Below are positions 1 through 9,129 of a stretch of 56,070 bases of DNA, piece after piece. The notes beneath the pieces are model-generated. The model was given only the letters and a program-made list of their open reading frames with translations. It made no database searches and was not told where the DNA came from. The stretch spans positions 1 through 56,070 of the forward strand of contig JADGDM010000010.1 of the NCBI GenBank assembly GCA_016744905.1, read 5' to 3'. This DNA is from Sulfurimonadaceae bacterium. Lineage in GTDB: Bacteria; Campylobacterota; Campylobacteria; Campylobacterales; Sulfurimonadaceae. Numbering within the stretch: the first letter of the stretch is position 1; the number at the start of each line of letters is the position of its first letter. Both the position numbers and the translations under genes were made by a program.

Positions 1-753
1 GTTATAAAAGTAGGTAGTGCAGTTTTAACCCATAAAAATAATATTGCAAAAGAGAGAATGTTAAACCTTGTCCGTCTGATTTCAACACTTAGAGAAAGAT
101 ATGATGTTGTTTTAGTGACTTCGGGTGCTGTTGCAGCAGGATATTCAGCCTTAAAATTAGACAAAAGTAAGCAAATTGGTAAAAAAGCTATTGCGGCGGC
201 TGGTCAACCTATATTGATGACCAGTTATAAAAAGAAGTTTGATATTTTTGAAATTGATACGGCTCAAATTCTTTTGACTGAAGATGATTTTGATTCAAGA
301 AAAAGAACAAAAATGTTTCAAGAGATTATTGATGCGCATTTAGACAATGATATATTGGCAATTATCAATGAAAATGACATTACTTCAACCCCAGAACAAC
401 TTTTTGGAGACAATGATCAACTCTCAGCAACAGTGGCACATGCTATTAATGCTAATTTATTGATAATTCTTAGTGATATTGATGGCTATTATGATAAAAA
501 TCCTCAAGATCATGATGATGCACAAATTTATAAAGTGATGACTGAATTACCTGAGGGTGCTTTGAAAGATGATACAACCCCGAATAATGCATTTGCAACC
601 GGTGGGATAGTAACAAAATTAAAAGCTGCTGACTTCATGATGAAGAATGGTAGAAAAATGTTTTTAACCAATGGATTTGATTTATCTGCTGTTGAATCAT
701 TTCTTATAGATGATAAACATACTTTGGGCACGCTTTTTGAAGCAAAATCTTAA
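1..753 (+). CDS. proB: Glutamate 5-kinase, 5'-truncated by window edge
   Basis: First enzyme of proline synthesis, phosphorylating glutamate with ATP in the cytoplasm. The frame is open from base 1, so only the first few N-terminal residues are missing. Amino-acid-kinase motifs are visible: SGAVAAGY, AAAGQP, the substrate loop DNDQLSA and ATGGIVTK near the C-terminus. About 250 residues are present and the protein ends without the C-terminal PUA domain of the E. coli enzyme, as is usual for the short epsilonproteobacterial form. A 77-bp gap separates it from sbcD. No upstream gene is visible. Confidence 0.93.
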   Translation, partial: VIKVGSAVLTHKNNIAKERMLNLVRLISTLRERYDVVLVTSGAVAAGYSALKLDKSKQIGKKAIAAAGQPILMTSYKKKFDIFEIDTAQILLTEDDFDSRKRTKMFQEIIDAHLDNDILAIINENDITSTPEQLFGDNDQLSATVAHAINANLLIILSDIDGYYDKNPQDHDDAQIYKVMTELPEGALKDDTTPNNAFATGGIVTKLKAADFMMKNGRKMFLTNGFDLSAVESFLIDDKHTLGTLFEAKS

Positions 754-835
754 GAGACAATTATTTTAACACGGATCAATATTACTCTCTTAAATTCATA
801 ATTTTGTGTTATTATCATCTTAAAAAAAGATGTTC

Positions 836-2017
836 ATGAAAATACTCCACACTTCTGATTGGCACTTAGGTCAAAACTTCATGGGTAAAAGCCGTGAAGA
901 AGAGCATCAAGCTTTCTTGTCATGGTTGTCTGAGACAATTATCTTTGAAAAAATTACTGTTTTGATTGTGGCAGGGGATATCTTTGATACGGGGACACCA
1001 CCGAATTACGCACTTGAACTCTATTACAATTTTTTAACCAAACTCTCCTTATCAGCATGTGAAAATATTATTATCACTGCTGGAAATCATGACTCTATAG
1101 CCACCCTTAAAGCCCCAAAACAGCTATTAAAAGCACTCAATGTTCATGTTGTTAGTAGTGTGGATGAAGATGAGTTGGTTCCTATTTATGAAGAGGAACA
1201 ACTTGTCTCGGTTGTCTGTGCTGTTCCTTTTTTACGTGATGCTATGGTACGTAAAGCGCAGTCATCTGAAACCTCAACAGATAAAGAAAATGCCTTAAGT
1301 GAAGGTATTAAAGAACATTATAAAAATATTTATGAAGAAGCAAAGTTTTTATGCTCAGGTGAGAATATCCCCATTATTGCCACTGGGCATCTGACGACGG
1401 TTGGCAGTAAGACAAGTGAAAGTGAACGTGAGATTTATATTGGGGGAACGCTTGATATTGACAGTGCGTTTTTAGGAAAATATTTTGATTATGTGGCATT
1501 GGGTCATTTACATATCAACCAAAAAGTGGGCTGTAATCATGTGCGTTATAGTGGCTCACCTTTGCCTCTTAGTTTTAGCGAAGCGCACTCGGTTAAAAAA
1601 GTAAATATTATTGATTTTTATGATGGGATACTGAATGTGGTAGAGAAAGAGATACCTCTTAACCGACCTCTTTTAGTCTTACGTGGAGATTTGGAAAATA
1701 TTTTAGTCTCTTTAGAAAAGATAAGCAATAAAAGCACATGGATAGAAGTACATCTCAAAGATGAAAATCCATTTTTTGCCAATCAAAGTGTACGTGAGCG
1801 CGCTAGTGAATTAGAGTTGAACCTTTTAGCAGTGAAAATTGAGCGAAAAGAGCAAGCCTTACAAGCCAAAGAGTTAGAGGTTATTAGCTTAGATGAGTTA
1901 ACTCCTTTGGAGGTGTTTGAACAGCGACTTGATCAAGATGAGTTAGAGAGCAGTGAATTAAAAGAAGCCTTGATTTTAAACTTCAAAAAGATAATGGATG
2001 AGGTAGCGCACAGATGA
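836..2017 (+). CDS. sbcD: Exonuclease SbcD (Mre11-type subunit)
   Basis: Nuclease subunit of the SbcCD complex, which opens hairpins and trims protein-blocked DNA ends. The N-terminus has the calcineurin-like phosphoesterase signature (ILHTSDWHLGQ, then AGDIFDTG, GNHDS, and further on GHLTTVG and ALGHLH). At about 393 residues it has normal family length. An in-frame ATG lies two codons upstream at 830; ATG 836 is preferred because the family starts MKILHTSDWH. Neither start has a clear Shine-Dalgarno. Its stop overlaps the sbcC start (ATGA), so the two are translationally coupled and presumably made in stoichiometric amounts. Confidence 0.95.
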   Translation: MKILHTSDWHLGQNFMGKSREEEHQAFLSWLSETIIFEKITVLIVAGDIFDTGTPPNYALELYYNFLTKLSLSACENIIITAGNHDSIATLKAPKQLLKALNVHVVSSVDEDELVPIYEEEQLVSVVCAVPFLRDAMVRKAQSSETSTDKENALSEGIKEHYKNIYEEAKFLCSGENIPIIATGHLTTVGSKTSESEREIYIGGTLDIDSAFLGKYFDYVALGHLHINQKVGCNHVRYSGSPLPLSFSEAHSVKKVNIIDFYDGILNVVEKEIPLNRPLLVLRGDLENILVSLEKISNKSTWIEVHLKDENPFFANQSVRERASELELNLLAVKIERKEQALQAKELEVISLDELTPLEVFEQRLDQDELESSELKEALILNFKKIMDEVAHR

Positions 2018-5000
2018 AGATACATTCACTTAAAGCACTTAATATTAACTCTCTAAAGGGTGAAATCTCTGTTGACTTTGAAGCATTGACAAAAGAGAGT
2101 GCACTTTTCGCAATTACGGGACCAACGGGTTCAGGAAAAAGTACACTGCTTGACATTATCTCTTGTGCACTTTATGGAAGAACGGCACGTCTTAAAAATC
2201 CCAATGACCTGATGTCACGTCATAGTGGTGAGGCATATTGTGAGGTGGAATTTGAGATTAAGGGAAAAGTATATCGCTCTTCTTGGTCTCAAAAAAGAGC
2301 GCGAAAAAAACATGATGGAAACTTTCAAAGTGCCAAAATGGAACTCTCAGATGTTGAGCGCGCTGAAGTTTTGATGACGGGTTCTAGAGAGGTTCCTAAA
2401 TATATCGAAGAACTCTCTGGTTTGGATTTTGGGCGTTTTACCCAGTCGATGTTGTTGGCACAAGGGGGCTTTGATGCTTTTTTAAAAGCAGATGAGAAAG
2501 AACGGTCAGCACTATTAGAAAAGATAACAGGCACGCAGATATATGCAGAAATCTCAAAAGCAGTTTATGAAAAGTACAGCGCGCTGGATAAAGACATGGA
2601 GGCGGATAGACGTGTCTTAGATTCGATGACACTATTAGAAGATGAGGCGTTAGCTAAAAAAGAGCAGGAATTACGTGAATATATGGTTCAAAAGTTAAGT
2701 AGCGATAAAGGGCTTGAAGAGATTCATAATGCGCTGCAATGGAGAAGCACACTCGATGAGATGCAAAAAAACTTTGATAAACAAGTTTTACTTTTATCCG
2801 AAGCCACACTTTTAAAAGAGCAGAGCAGTAATGATTTTGAAAAGCTCTCTTTGGCCGAACGTGCGCTCAATGTTGAAGCTACATGGCGCGCTAAGACCTC
2901 ACTAGTTAACTCTCTTTTGCTTGATAAAAAAAATCTACTGGGGCTTGAAGATGAACAAGTGCAGATGAATGAAGCATGGATAAAAGCCCAAGAACTTTCT
3001 ACTTTTTCAAACATAAGCTTTGAGAAAGCCCGTGTGCATTTTGAAAAAGAGAATACAAAACTAAAAGCTTTGGCGACTGTTTTAACACAAAAAGAAGAGC
3101 GCTCTCTTAGTCGAAGAAATTTAGAAGAGCGTATTGAAAATAGAGAAACTATTTTAAAAAAGAGTGATTCAAATCTTGTACAATTAGAATCTTCTTATGA
3201 AAAACAAAGTAGTGAGATTGCTGAGATAAAATCATATTTAAACACACATGCAAAAGATGAAGACCTGTCAGAATCTTTAGGCTTGATAGAGCAGAACATC
3301 ATCTACTATAGTGAATCCTTACTGAACAGCAGTAGTCTAAGTAGTACGCTAGAACAGCAGTCTATTCTGTTTGAAAGTGAAGCTAATACTTTTGAGTTAC
3401 TTAAAAAAAATGTGGACACTTTGAAAACTGTTTATGAAGAAGCACAGGAACTGTACAACAAAGTTGATACCAGTGCGCAAGCGTTTGCCTTAGAAGAAGC
3501 AGTGTTAGAGAAAAAAGTAAGTGTGGATGAAAAAGCGCTTTTCAATTTTCAAAAACATCAAGAGATTCTTCTGAAAATCAAGAGTGAAGAGCAGTCTTTA
3601 ATGATTGGTCGTATCGAGATGATAGCCAAGATAGAAATGAGCAAGCTCTCTTTGGCACATCTCGATGAGATGAAAAAACATATCCAAACATTGCGGGCGA
3701 AAAAAGAGCGTGAGCAGTTGATACAGAAGTATGAAGAGGATAGAACACACTTGATAGCGGGTGAAGCTTGTAGTCTGTGTGGTTCGTTAGAACATCCTTT
3801 TGTAGAGCATCAAAGTGAGATTCATTTGGATGCCACTACTTTTATGATTAATGAAGCGCTTGATATGTTGGCTATCAAAGAGAAAGATTTTCAAGTCATT
3901 GAAAACGGACTGAGTGTTCAAGAGAGTAAGTTAGAAAGTAGTGCTTTGGAGATAAAAAAACTTCAAGAAGAGCGTACGGTTTATCCTTTATCTACCCAGA
4001 GTGAAGTAGACTTGAAAGAAGATCTTGAAAATTCAAATACTGCGCTTCTTTCACTTAAAGAGAGACGACTCAAACAAGATCAACTTTTAAAAGCTTTGAG
4101 TTTAGCCAAAGAACAATTCAATAATGAAGAAAAACTCCTTGAAGCAAAGAGATTCTTAGTCCAAAAGTTAGAGAGTGAAAAAGTACAGAATCATAGTGCG
4201 CTGGAAACCTCAAACCTAAAAAGTGATGCTTATTTTAAAACGCTACAGGTATATGCCGAAAACTTTTCATTTTCACTAAATGATTTAGACTTGGCGCTAG
4301 AAGATTTAACTAAAAGAAAGGGATACTACTTAAAAACGCAATTATTGCTTAAAAGTAGTGAAGAGAAACTGGCGCTTTGTAGTGTGGACAAAAAAGAGAG
4401 TGAAACCACTATCAAAGCTTTGAGTGCTGAGATAGCGCGAGACAGAGAGAATTTGTCTAATATCATGACAGAGATAAAAGCCTTAGTCGAAGAGGGGATA
4501 AGGATACTCAACGTTGTGGACATTACACTTTATGAACGTGAGCTGGAACAAAACTATAAAGTGGCGCAAAGTAACCATCAAGAAGCACAGAATGCATTTC
4601 AAACTTTAGGTGTTCAACTAGAGGAGCGCGCTGAGGTAAAACGTGTTTTATCATTTCGTATTGATAAAGATGAAAGAGAGTGTTCTGCTTTAACACAGAC
4701 CTTTATCGCGCTACTTCAAGAGAACAGTTTTAAAAATGAGGACGTCTTAAAAGATGCGCTTTTAGAGAGTGAAGTACGTGAGCTTTTACGTAAAAAGTGT
4801 GAAGCCATCGAGACGAAGTTTACACAAACACAGGCACTCTTTAAAGAGAGTGAGAAGCGATTAAAAGAGCACGCAGGGATGAACCTCAGTTTGAAACCGC
4901 TTAGTGATCTTGAAACTAAGGCAGCGCTTTTAAAACAAAAAAGTGACAGCTTTCAACACAGCGTGGGTGCGCTGAGTCAAGAACTTGAAATAAACAGTGA

Positions 5001-5562
5001 GAAAAGTGCGGAATCTAAGAGTAAGGTCTTAGACTTAGGGAAGAAAAAAGAGAACTTTCGTGTCTGGGTGAAACTGCAAGAGCTTATCGGTTCTGCAGAT
5101 GGAACGAAGTTTAAAAAGTTTGCGCAAGGCATCACCCTAGATCAACTCATCACCCTTGCCAATCAACACCTAGAAGTTTTAAGTACGCGCTATACCCTTC
5201 TTAGAAGTGAAAACAAACTTTTAGAATTGGAAATAGTTGATGCCTACCAAGGCAATGTCGTTCGACCTGTTGGCACACTCTCCGGTGGAGAGAGTTTTAT
5301 TGTGAGTCTGGCACTCGCTTTAGGTCTCTCAGAACTCTCTAGTCAAAAGATATCTATCGATTCTCTGTTTTTAGATGAAGGATTTGGTACGCTGGATGAG
5401 GAGAGCTTAGAGTTGGCACTCAATGCACTCAACCTCTTACAAAGTAGAGGAAAGATGATTGGGGTTATCTCTCACGTTGAAGCGCTTAAAGAACGTATTC
5501 CCTTACAAATTAAAATCAATCCTAATGGCGATGGAACCAGCAGTGTGGAGATGTGTTTATGA
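2014..5562 (+). CDS. sbcC: Exonuclease SbcC (Rad50-type ATPase subunit)
   Basis: ATPase and coiled-coil arm of SbcCD. The 1182-residue protein has the SMC/Rad50 plan: Walker A GPTGSGKST near residue 40, a very long Glu/Lys/Leu-rich coiled coil, a zinc-hook CSLC motif near residue 586 halfway along the coil, then the returning coil, the ABC signature LSGGE and Walker B LFLDEGFGTLD near the C-terminus. It starts 4 bp inside sbcD and its stop TGA overlaps the ATG of the next gene in the same ATGA arrangement. The whole set reads as one operon. Confidence 0.95.
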   Translation: MKIHSLKALNINSLKGEISVDFEALTKESALFAITGPTGSGKSTLLDIISCALYGRTARLKNPNDLMSRHSGEAYCEVEFEIKGKVYRSSWSQKRARKKHDGNFQSAKMELSDVERAEVLMTGSREVPKYIEELSGLDFGRFTQSMLLAQGGFDAFLKADEKERSALLEKITGTQIYAEISKAVYEKYSALDKDMEADRRVLDSMTLLEDEALAKKEQELREYMVQKLSSDKGLEEIHNALQWRSTLDEMQKNFDKQVLLLSEATLLKEQSSNDFEKLSLAERALNVEATWRAKTSLVNSLLLDKKNLLGLEDEQVQMNEAWIKAQELSTFSNISFEKARVHFEKENTKLKALATVLTQKEERSLSRRNLEERIENRETILKKSDSNLVQLESSYEKQSSEIAEIKSYLNTHAKDEDLSESLGLIEQNIIYYSESLLNSSSLSSTLEQQSILFESEANTFELLKKNVDTLKTVYEEAQELYNKVDTSAQAFALEEAVLEKKVSVDEKALFNFQKHQEILLKIKSEEQSLMIGRIEMIAKIEMSKLSLAHLDEMKKHIQTLRAKKEREQLIQKYEEDRTHLIAGEACSLCGSLEHPFVEHQSEIHLDATTFMINEALDMLAIKEKDFQVIENGLSVQESKLESSALEIKKLQEERTVYPLSTQSEVDLKEDLENSNTALLSLKERRLKQDQLLKALSLAKEQFNNEEKLLEAKRFLVQKLESEKVQNHSALETSNLKSDAYFKTLQVYAENFSFSLNDLDLALEDLTKRKGYYLKTQLLLKSSEEKLALCSVDKKESETTIKALSAEIARDRENLSNIMTEIKALVEEGIRILNVVDITLYERELEQNYKVAQSNHQEAQNAFQTLGVQLEERAEVKRVLSFRIDKDERECSALTQTFIALLQENSFKNEDVLKDALLESEVRELLRKKCEAIETKFTQTQALFKESEKRLKEHAGMNLSLKPLSDLETKAALLKQKSDSFQHSVGALSQELEINSEKSAESKSKVLDLGKKKENFRVWVKLQELIGSADGTKFKKFAQGITLDQLITLANQHLEVLSTRYTLLRSENKLLELEIVDAYQGNVVRPVGTLSGGESFIVSLALALGLSELSSQKISIDSLFLDEGFGTLDEESLELALNALNLLQSRGKMIGVISHVEALKERIPLQIKINPNGDGTSSVEMCL

Positions 5563-7046
5563 ACCTCTCTAAGTCACTCTACACGAAGGGCATTCAGTGT
5601 GAAAAACTGCTTTGGATAACAAAATACAAAAAAGAACTTCTCAGCTCTCCTGATGCCAGCGCATTGGCACGTTTTGAAACAGGTAATGTGGTAGGTGATT
5701 TGGCGTGTGCACTTTTTCCAAACGGTCGTGAAGTTCCTTACACACCTACTGATTTTCAAAAGATGTTAGAGACCACAGCGCGCTGGATGGAAGAGGGATT
5801 AGAATACATCTATGAGGCAAGTTTCCTCCATGCGGGTATCTTGGTTTTGGTTGATGTTTTAAAGGTGACCCCTCAAGGTCTTGAGATCTATGAGGTGAAA
5901 AGTTCGACTTCACTCAAAGATATCTATCTTCATGATGTCTCTATCCAACACTACGTGCTCAGAGCGCTGGGCTTTAATATTGTGGGTGATTATCTGGTGC
6001 ATATAGATAAAGAGTATATTTACTCTGGCGTGCTGGAGTTGGAGAAGCTTTTTAAGATTGTAGATGTTGGTGATGAGGTGGGCGCGCTACTGCCTGAGAT
6101 TCCTACTAAATTGGCGTCTTTTGAGAACTGCCTAAATGACAAAGAAAATGAACCGGATATTGATATCGGATCACACTGTAACAAACCTTATGAATGTGAA
6201 CTCAAAGCGTATTGTTGGCAAACACAGCACGCTATCCCTGAGTACTCGATGTTTAATATTTTTAATCTGGGTTCTAAGAAACAGCTTGAACTTTATGAAA
6301 AAGGTATTGTAGATATAAAAGATATCCCTGATGATTTTCCTATGACGGCACTTCAAAAGCAGAAAGTTGCAAACTACAAAGCAGAAGAAACATATATCGA
6401 TAAGGCGGGCATTCAAAGCTTTTTAGAGACCTTGAACTATCCAATTTATCATCTGGATTTTGAGACTTTTCAGCAAGCGATTCCTGAGTTTGAGGGTTTG
6501 AGTCCTTATGTACAGATTCCTTTTCAGTACTCGCTACATATTGAGCGCGCTGATGGGACGCTGGAACATAAAGAGTTTTTAGCCAAAGAGGGAGAAGACC
6601 CCCGATTGACACTGGCAGAGCAGTTGGTTCAAGATATTCCTGAGGATGTTTGTGTTTTGGCGTACAACATGAGTTTTGAAAAAGGGGTCAATGCCAAACT
6701 TGCAGATCAGTTTCCGCATTTAACTGCCCATCTTTTGAAAATCAATGAAAATATAAAAGACCTTATGGTACCGTTTCAGAAAAAATATTATGTGACACCG
6801 TCGATGCAGGGGAGTTACTCTATAAAGTATGTCCTTCCTGCCTTGGTTCCCTCTATGGAAAATGCCTATCAAGAACTGAACGGTATTCAAAATGGAAGTG
6901 ACGCCATGAATGCTTTTCCTGCACTCAGCGCGCTGGACGACGAAAAAAGATTAGCCACACGTAGCGCATTACGCGCGTACTGTAAGCTCGATACATTGGC
7001 GATGGTAAAAGTACTAGAAAAACTAAAAGAGGTTTGTGATGATTGA
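5559..7046 (+). CDS. DUF2779-type protein: Cas4-like nuclease module fused to a DEDD exonuclease-like module
   Basis: Predicted double-nuclease protein of 495 residues; no biochemical function is established for the family as far as I know. The N-terminal part resembles Cas4/PD-(D/E)XK nucleases: Cys14, an EVK motif at about 112-114, and a cysteine cluster C207, C213, C219 that with Cys14 could bind an iron-sulfur cluster. The C-terminal part has RNase H/DEDD-like motifs: DFET (D300, E302), AYNMSFE and YCKLDT. ATG 5559 is chosen over GTG 5553 because GGAG lies 8 bases upstream. It is embedded between sbcC (4-bp overlap) and dgt (8-bp overlap), which points to a role in DNA end processing or defence. 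Confidence 0.8.
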   Translation: MNLSKSLYTKGIQCEKLLWITKYKKELLSSPDASALARFETGNVVGDLACALFPNGREVPYTPTDFQKMLETTARWMEEGLEYIYEASFLHAGILVLVDVLKVTPQGLEIYEVKSSTSLKDIYLHDVSIQHYVLRALGFNIVGDYLVHIDKEYIYSGVLELEKLFKIVDVGDEVGALLPEIPTKLASFENCLNDKENEPDIDIGSHCNKPYECELKAYCWQTQHAIPEYSMFNIFNLGSKKQLELYEKGIVDIKDIPDDFPMTALQKQKVANYKAEETYIDKAGIQSFLETLNYPIYHLDFETFQQAIPEFEGLSPYVQIPFQYSLHIERADGTLEHKEFLAKEGEDPRLTLAEQLVQDIPEDVCVLAYNMSFEKGVNAKLADQFPHLTAHLLKINENIKDLMVPFQKKYYVTPSMQGSYSIKYVLPALVPSMENAYQELNGIQNGSDAMNAFPALSALDDEKRLATRSALRAYCKLDTLAMVKVLEKLKEVCDD

Positions 7047-8490
7047 TTATACAAAGAAAATTAGAAGTGATAGAGAAGTCTATCCGATAGAGGATATCAA
7101 CTACTCCAGCGAAAGTGACCGAGGACGTATCATCTCTTCACCTGCTTTTAGACGTCTTCAAAAACGTACCCAAGTCTTTCCCCTTGAAATGAATGCCGCT
7201 GTACGTAGTCGTCTCACACATTCACTGGAAGTGCAACAGACCAGTCGTTATATTGCTAAAACTATCTTGGCGTCTATTAAAGAAAATGGCGAGACTGAGA
7301 AGTTTGGACTGAGCGGTTTAGAAGATGCTTTTATCTCCATTTGTGAGATGTCTGCACTGCTTCATGACATCGGAAATCCTCCTTTTGGTCACTTTGCGGA
7401 AGCGTCGATGAATCGATGGATTGCCAAAGAGATTCCTACTGTTTTTGAGAAGTTTGAAGAAGATGCGTTTAAAAGTATGTTGATTAAAGATTTGAGTAAT
7501 TTTGATGGGAATGCACAGGCGATACGTATGGTTGAAAAACTACAACGTCTAAACCTCTCCTACACCCAAAGTGCCTCAGTTTTAAAATACACACGCGCCG
7601 CAGGAAGTTCCAAACCTTTAAAATCAGAACCACTCTCTTATGTCAAAAAGAAACCAGGATTTTACTACTCAGAAGAAGCCTTTGTAAAAAAAATGTGTAG
7701 CGCGCTGGGTATGGAAGAGGGACGTCGTTTTCCACTGACCTATATCATGGAAGCGGCGGATGATATCTCTTACCTGACGGCAGATATCGAAGATGCAGTT
7801 GATAAAGGTATCTTAACGTTAGAACGTATTTATGAACTGATCCAGATAGAGATCATGGCCGTTTATAAAGATGAGGTATTAGAAGAGACCTACCTTATGA
7901 AGTTGGTTGAAAAAGCCTACACCAATGCACGAAAAAATGAAAAACCCTATCAGTTTAATATGTTCCTCACTCTCCTGCGCGCTTGGCTCATCAATGATCT
8001 GGTAAAACATGTAAGTCACGTCTATCTTGAAAATCATCAAGCCATTTTTGACGGGGAATTTAACAGTGCGTTACTAGAATTTGAAAGTAACAGCAGCTAC
8101 ACAAAGGCAGTAAAAGCCTTACAAATACTCTCTATTAAACATATCTACGGAAACCACGAAGTAGAGACTTTAGAGCTAAAAGGTCACGCTATCTTAACAG
8201 GTTTACTCAATCATTACCGACCTGTTTTAGAGTTGGATAAAGAAGAAGTCAGCGCGCTGGTAGAAGAGAAAAGAGTAGACGATGTTATCGCTCAAAAACT
8301 CTTCCGTAGGCTCTCTAAAAAACATGTGGTCGCCTACTCCAAAAGTGTTGAGCTAATTGATGAGACTTTTTGTGAAGAGAAAAAATCTGTTTTAGAACTT
8401 TACTATAGAGTGAGACTTGTATTAGACTACATCAGTGGTATGACAGATGATTACGCATTACAAGAGTTTCAGACCTTGTCTGCGTTGTAG
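7039..8490 (+). CDS. dgt: Deoxynucleoside triphosphate triphosphohydrolase (dGTPase family)
   Basis: HD-domain enzyme that hydrolyses dNTPs to deoxynucleoside and triphosphate. The N-terminal SSPAFRRLQ segment, the RLTHSLEV histidine, the metal-binding HDIGNPPFGH signature and a later EAADDISYL match the family. The 483-residue length is typical. ATG 7039 is preferred over GTG 7036 because AGAGG sits 6 bases before it; this start overlaps the preceding nuclease gene by 8 bp. Being last in an operon with sbcCD and a nuclease, it may adjust the nucleotide pool or destroy dNTPs during repair or phage infection; that link is inference. Confidence 0.9.
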   Translation: MIDYTKKIRSDREVYPIEDINYSSESDRGRIISSPAFRRLQKRTQVFPLEMNAAVRSRLTHSLEVQQTSRYIAKTILASIKENGETEKFGLSGLEDAFISICEMSALLHDIGNPPFGHFAEASMNRWIAKEIPTVFEKFEEDAFKSMLIKDLSNFDGNAQAIRMVEKLQRLNLSYTQSASVLKYTRAAGSSKPLKSEPLSYVKKKPGFYYSEEAFVKKMCSALGMEEGRRFPLTYIMEAADDISYLTADIEDAVDKGILTLERIYELIQIEIMAVYKDEVLEETYLMKLVEKAYTNARKNEKPYQFNMFLTLLRAWLINDLVKHVSHVYLENHQAIFDGEFNSALLEFESNSSYTKAVKALQILSIKHIYGNHEVETLELKGHAILTGLLNHYRPVLELDKEEVSALVEEKRVDDVIAQKLFRRLSKKHVVAYSKSVELIDETFCEEKKSVLELYYRVRLVLDYISGMTDDYALQEFQTLSAL

Positions 8491-8501
8491 AAGATTAAAG
8501 T

Positions 8502-8516
8502 GAGTTCTTAGAACTC
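8502..8516. terminator. Short palindrome between convergent dgt and parvulin genes
   Basis: GAGTTC and GAACTC form a perfect 6-bp stem with a TTA loop, right between the dgt stop and the stop of the convergent gene. The following bases are AT-rich but not a clean T-run, so it is only a candidate weak bidirectional terminator. Confidence 0.4.
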
Positions 8517-8960
8517 TTAATAAATAAATTCTTCTTGATTTTGATGATTATTTTGAGCGAAGTTTGTATTTTCTAAATAAATCACATGGTATCCAAACTG
8601 TGTTTTAATAGGATAATTTGAATACGTACCTATTTGCATATTAAATACTGCGGTTTCAAAACTTTTTACCATAACACCTTGAGCAAACCAACCTAAATCA
8701 CCGCCAGTAGGGCCACTAGGTCCTGTGGAATACTCTTTCGCTAAACGAATAAAGGTCTCCCTTGGTACGGTAGACTTTGAGAGAGTATTTATAATCATGT
8801 ACGCATCCGCTTCTGAATTTAATAAAATATGTCTTGCATGAACTTTTGCATTAGTAGGTATTGTGGATGCTGTTCTTTGATGATTTGAAGTCTGCGCTTG
8901 TACACATCCAGATATAAATATCGCTATAAAAAGGGGAAGAATTAGTGTGTATATTTTCAT
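8517..8960 (-). CDS. Parvulin-type peptidyl-prolyl isomerase, lipoprotein
   Basis: Predicted periplasmic prolyl isomerase helping fold exported proteins. The 147-residue protein starts with a lipoprotein signal (lipobox ISGC near residue 17), then a single parvulin domain containing ARHILL, the GPTGGDLGWF loop and GYHVIYLE. It lacks the SurA-like chaperone domain, so it is a minimal enzyme. The start at 8960 is chosen because GAGG lies just upstream; longer upstream starts would bury the signal peptide. It stands alone, convergent with dgt. Confidence 0.85.
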   Translation of the reverse strand: MKIYTLILPLFIAIFISGCVQAQTSNHQRTASTIPTNAKVHARHILLNSEADAYMIINTLSKSTVPRETFIRLAKEYSTGPSGPTGGDLGWFAQGVMVKSFETAVFNMQIGTYSNYPIKTQFGYHVIYLENTNFAQNNHQNQEEFIY

Positions 8961-9031
8961 TTTATACCTCATTAGTATGTTAAGATTAATATAATATACA
9001 AAGATGTTACTTAAACTTTTATATATATCTA

Positions 9032-9076
9032 TAATATGGGTCACCCGATCCACCACTTTAGAATTTTAGTGTGGTG
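9032..9076. repeat. Structured repeat, copy 1
   Basis: Contains GGGTCACCCGATCCA, which matches a second copy at 10576-10596 at 18 of 21 positions over the full shared block. It is followed by a short inverted repeat (CACCAC at 9051-9056 and GTGGTG at 9071-9076). The core itself nearly folds as GGGTC-loop-GACCC. It lies in the gap between the parvulin and the orphan lipoprotein gene. It could be a degenerate MITE-like or regulatory element; identity unknown. Confidence 0.5.
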
Positions 9077-9129
9077 TCGGCCAAAACTAGTGCACGAATA
9101 TAAGTAGAAAAGTAATAAACTTTATTATT

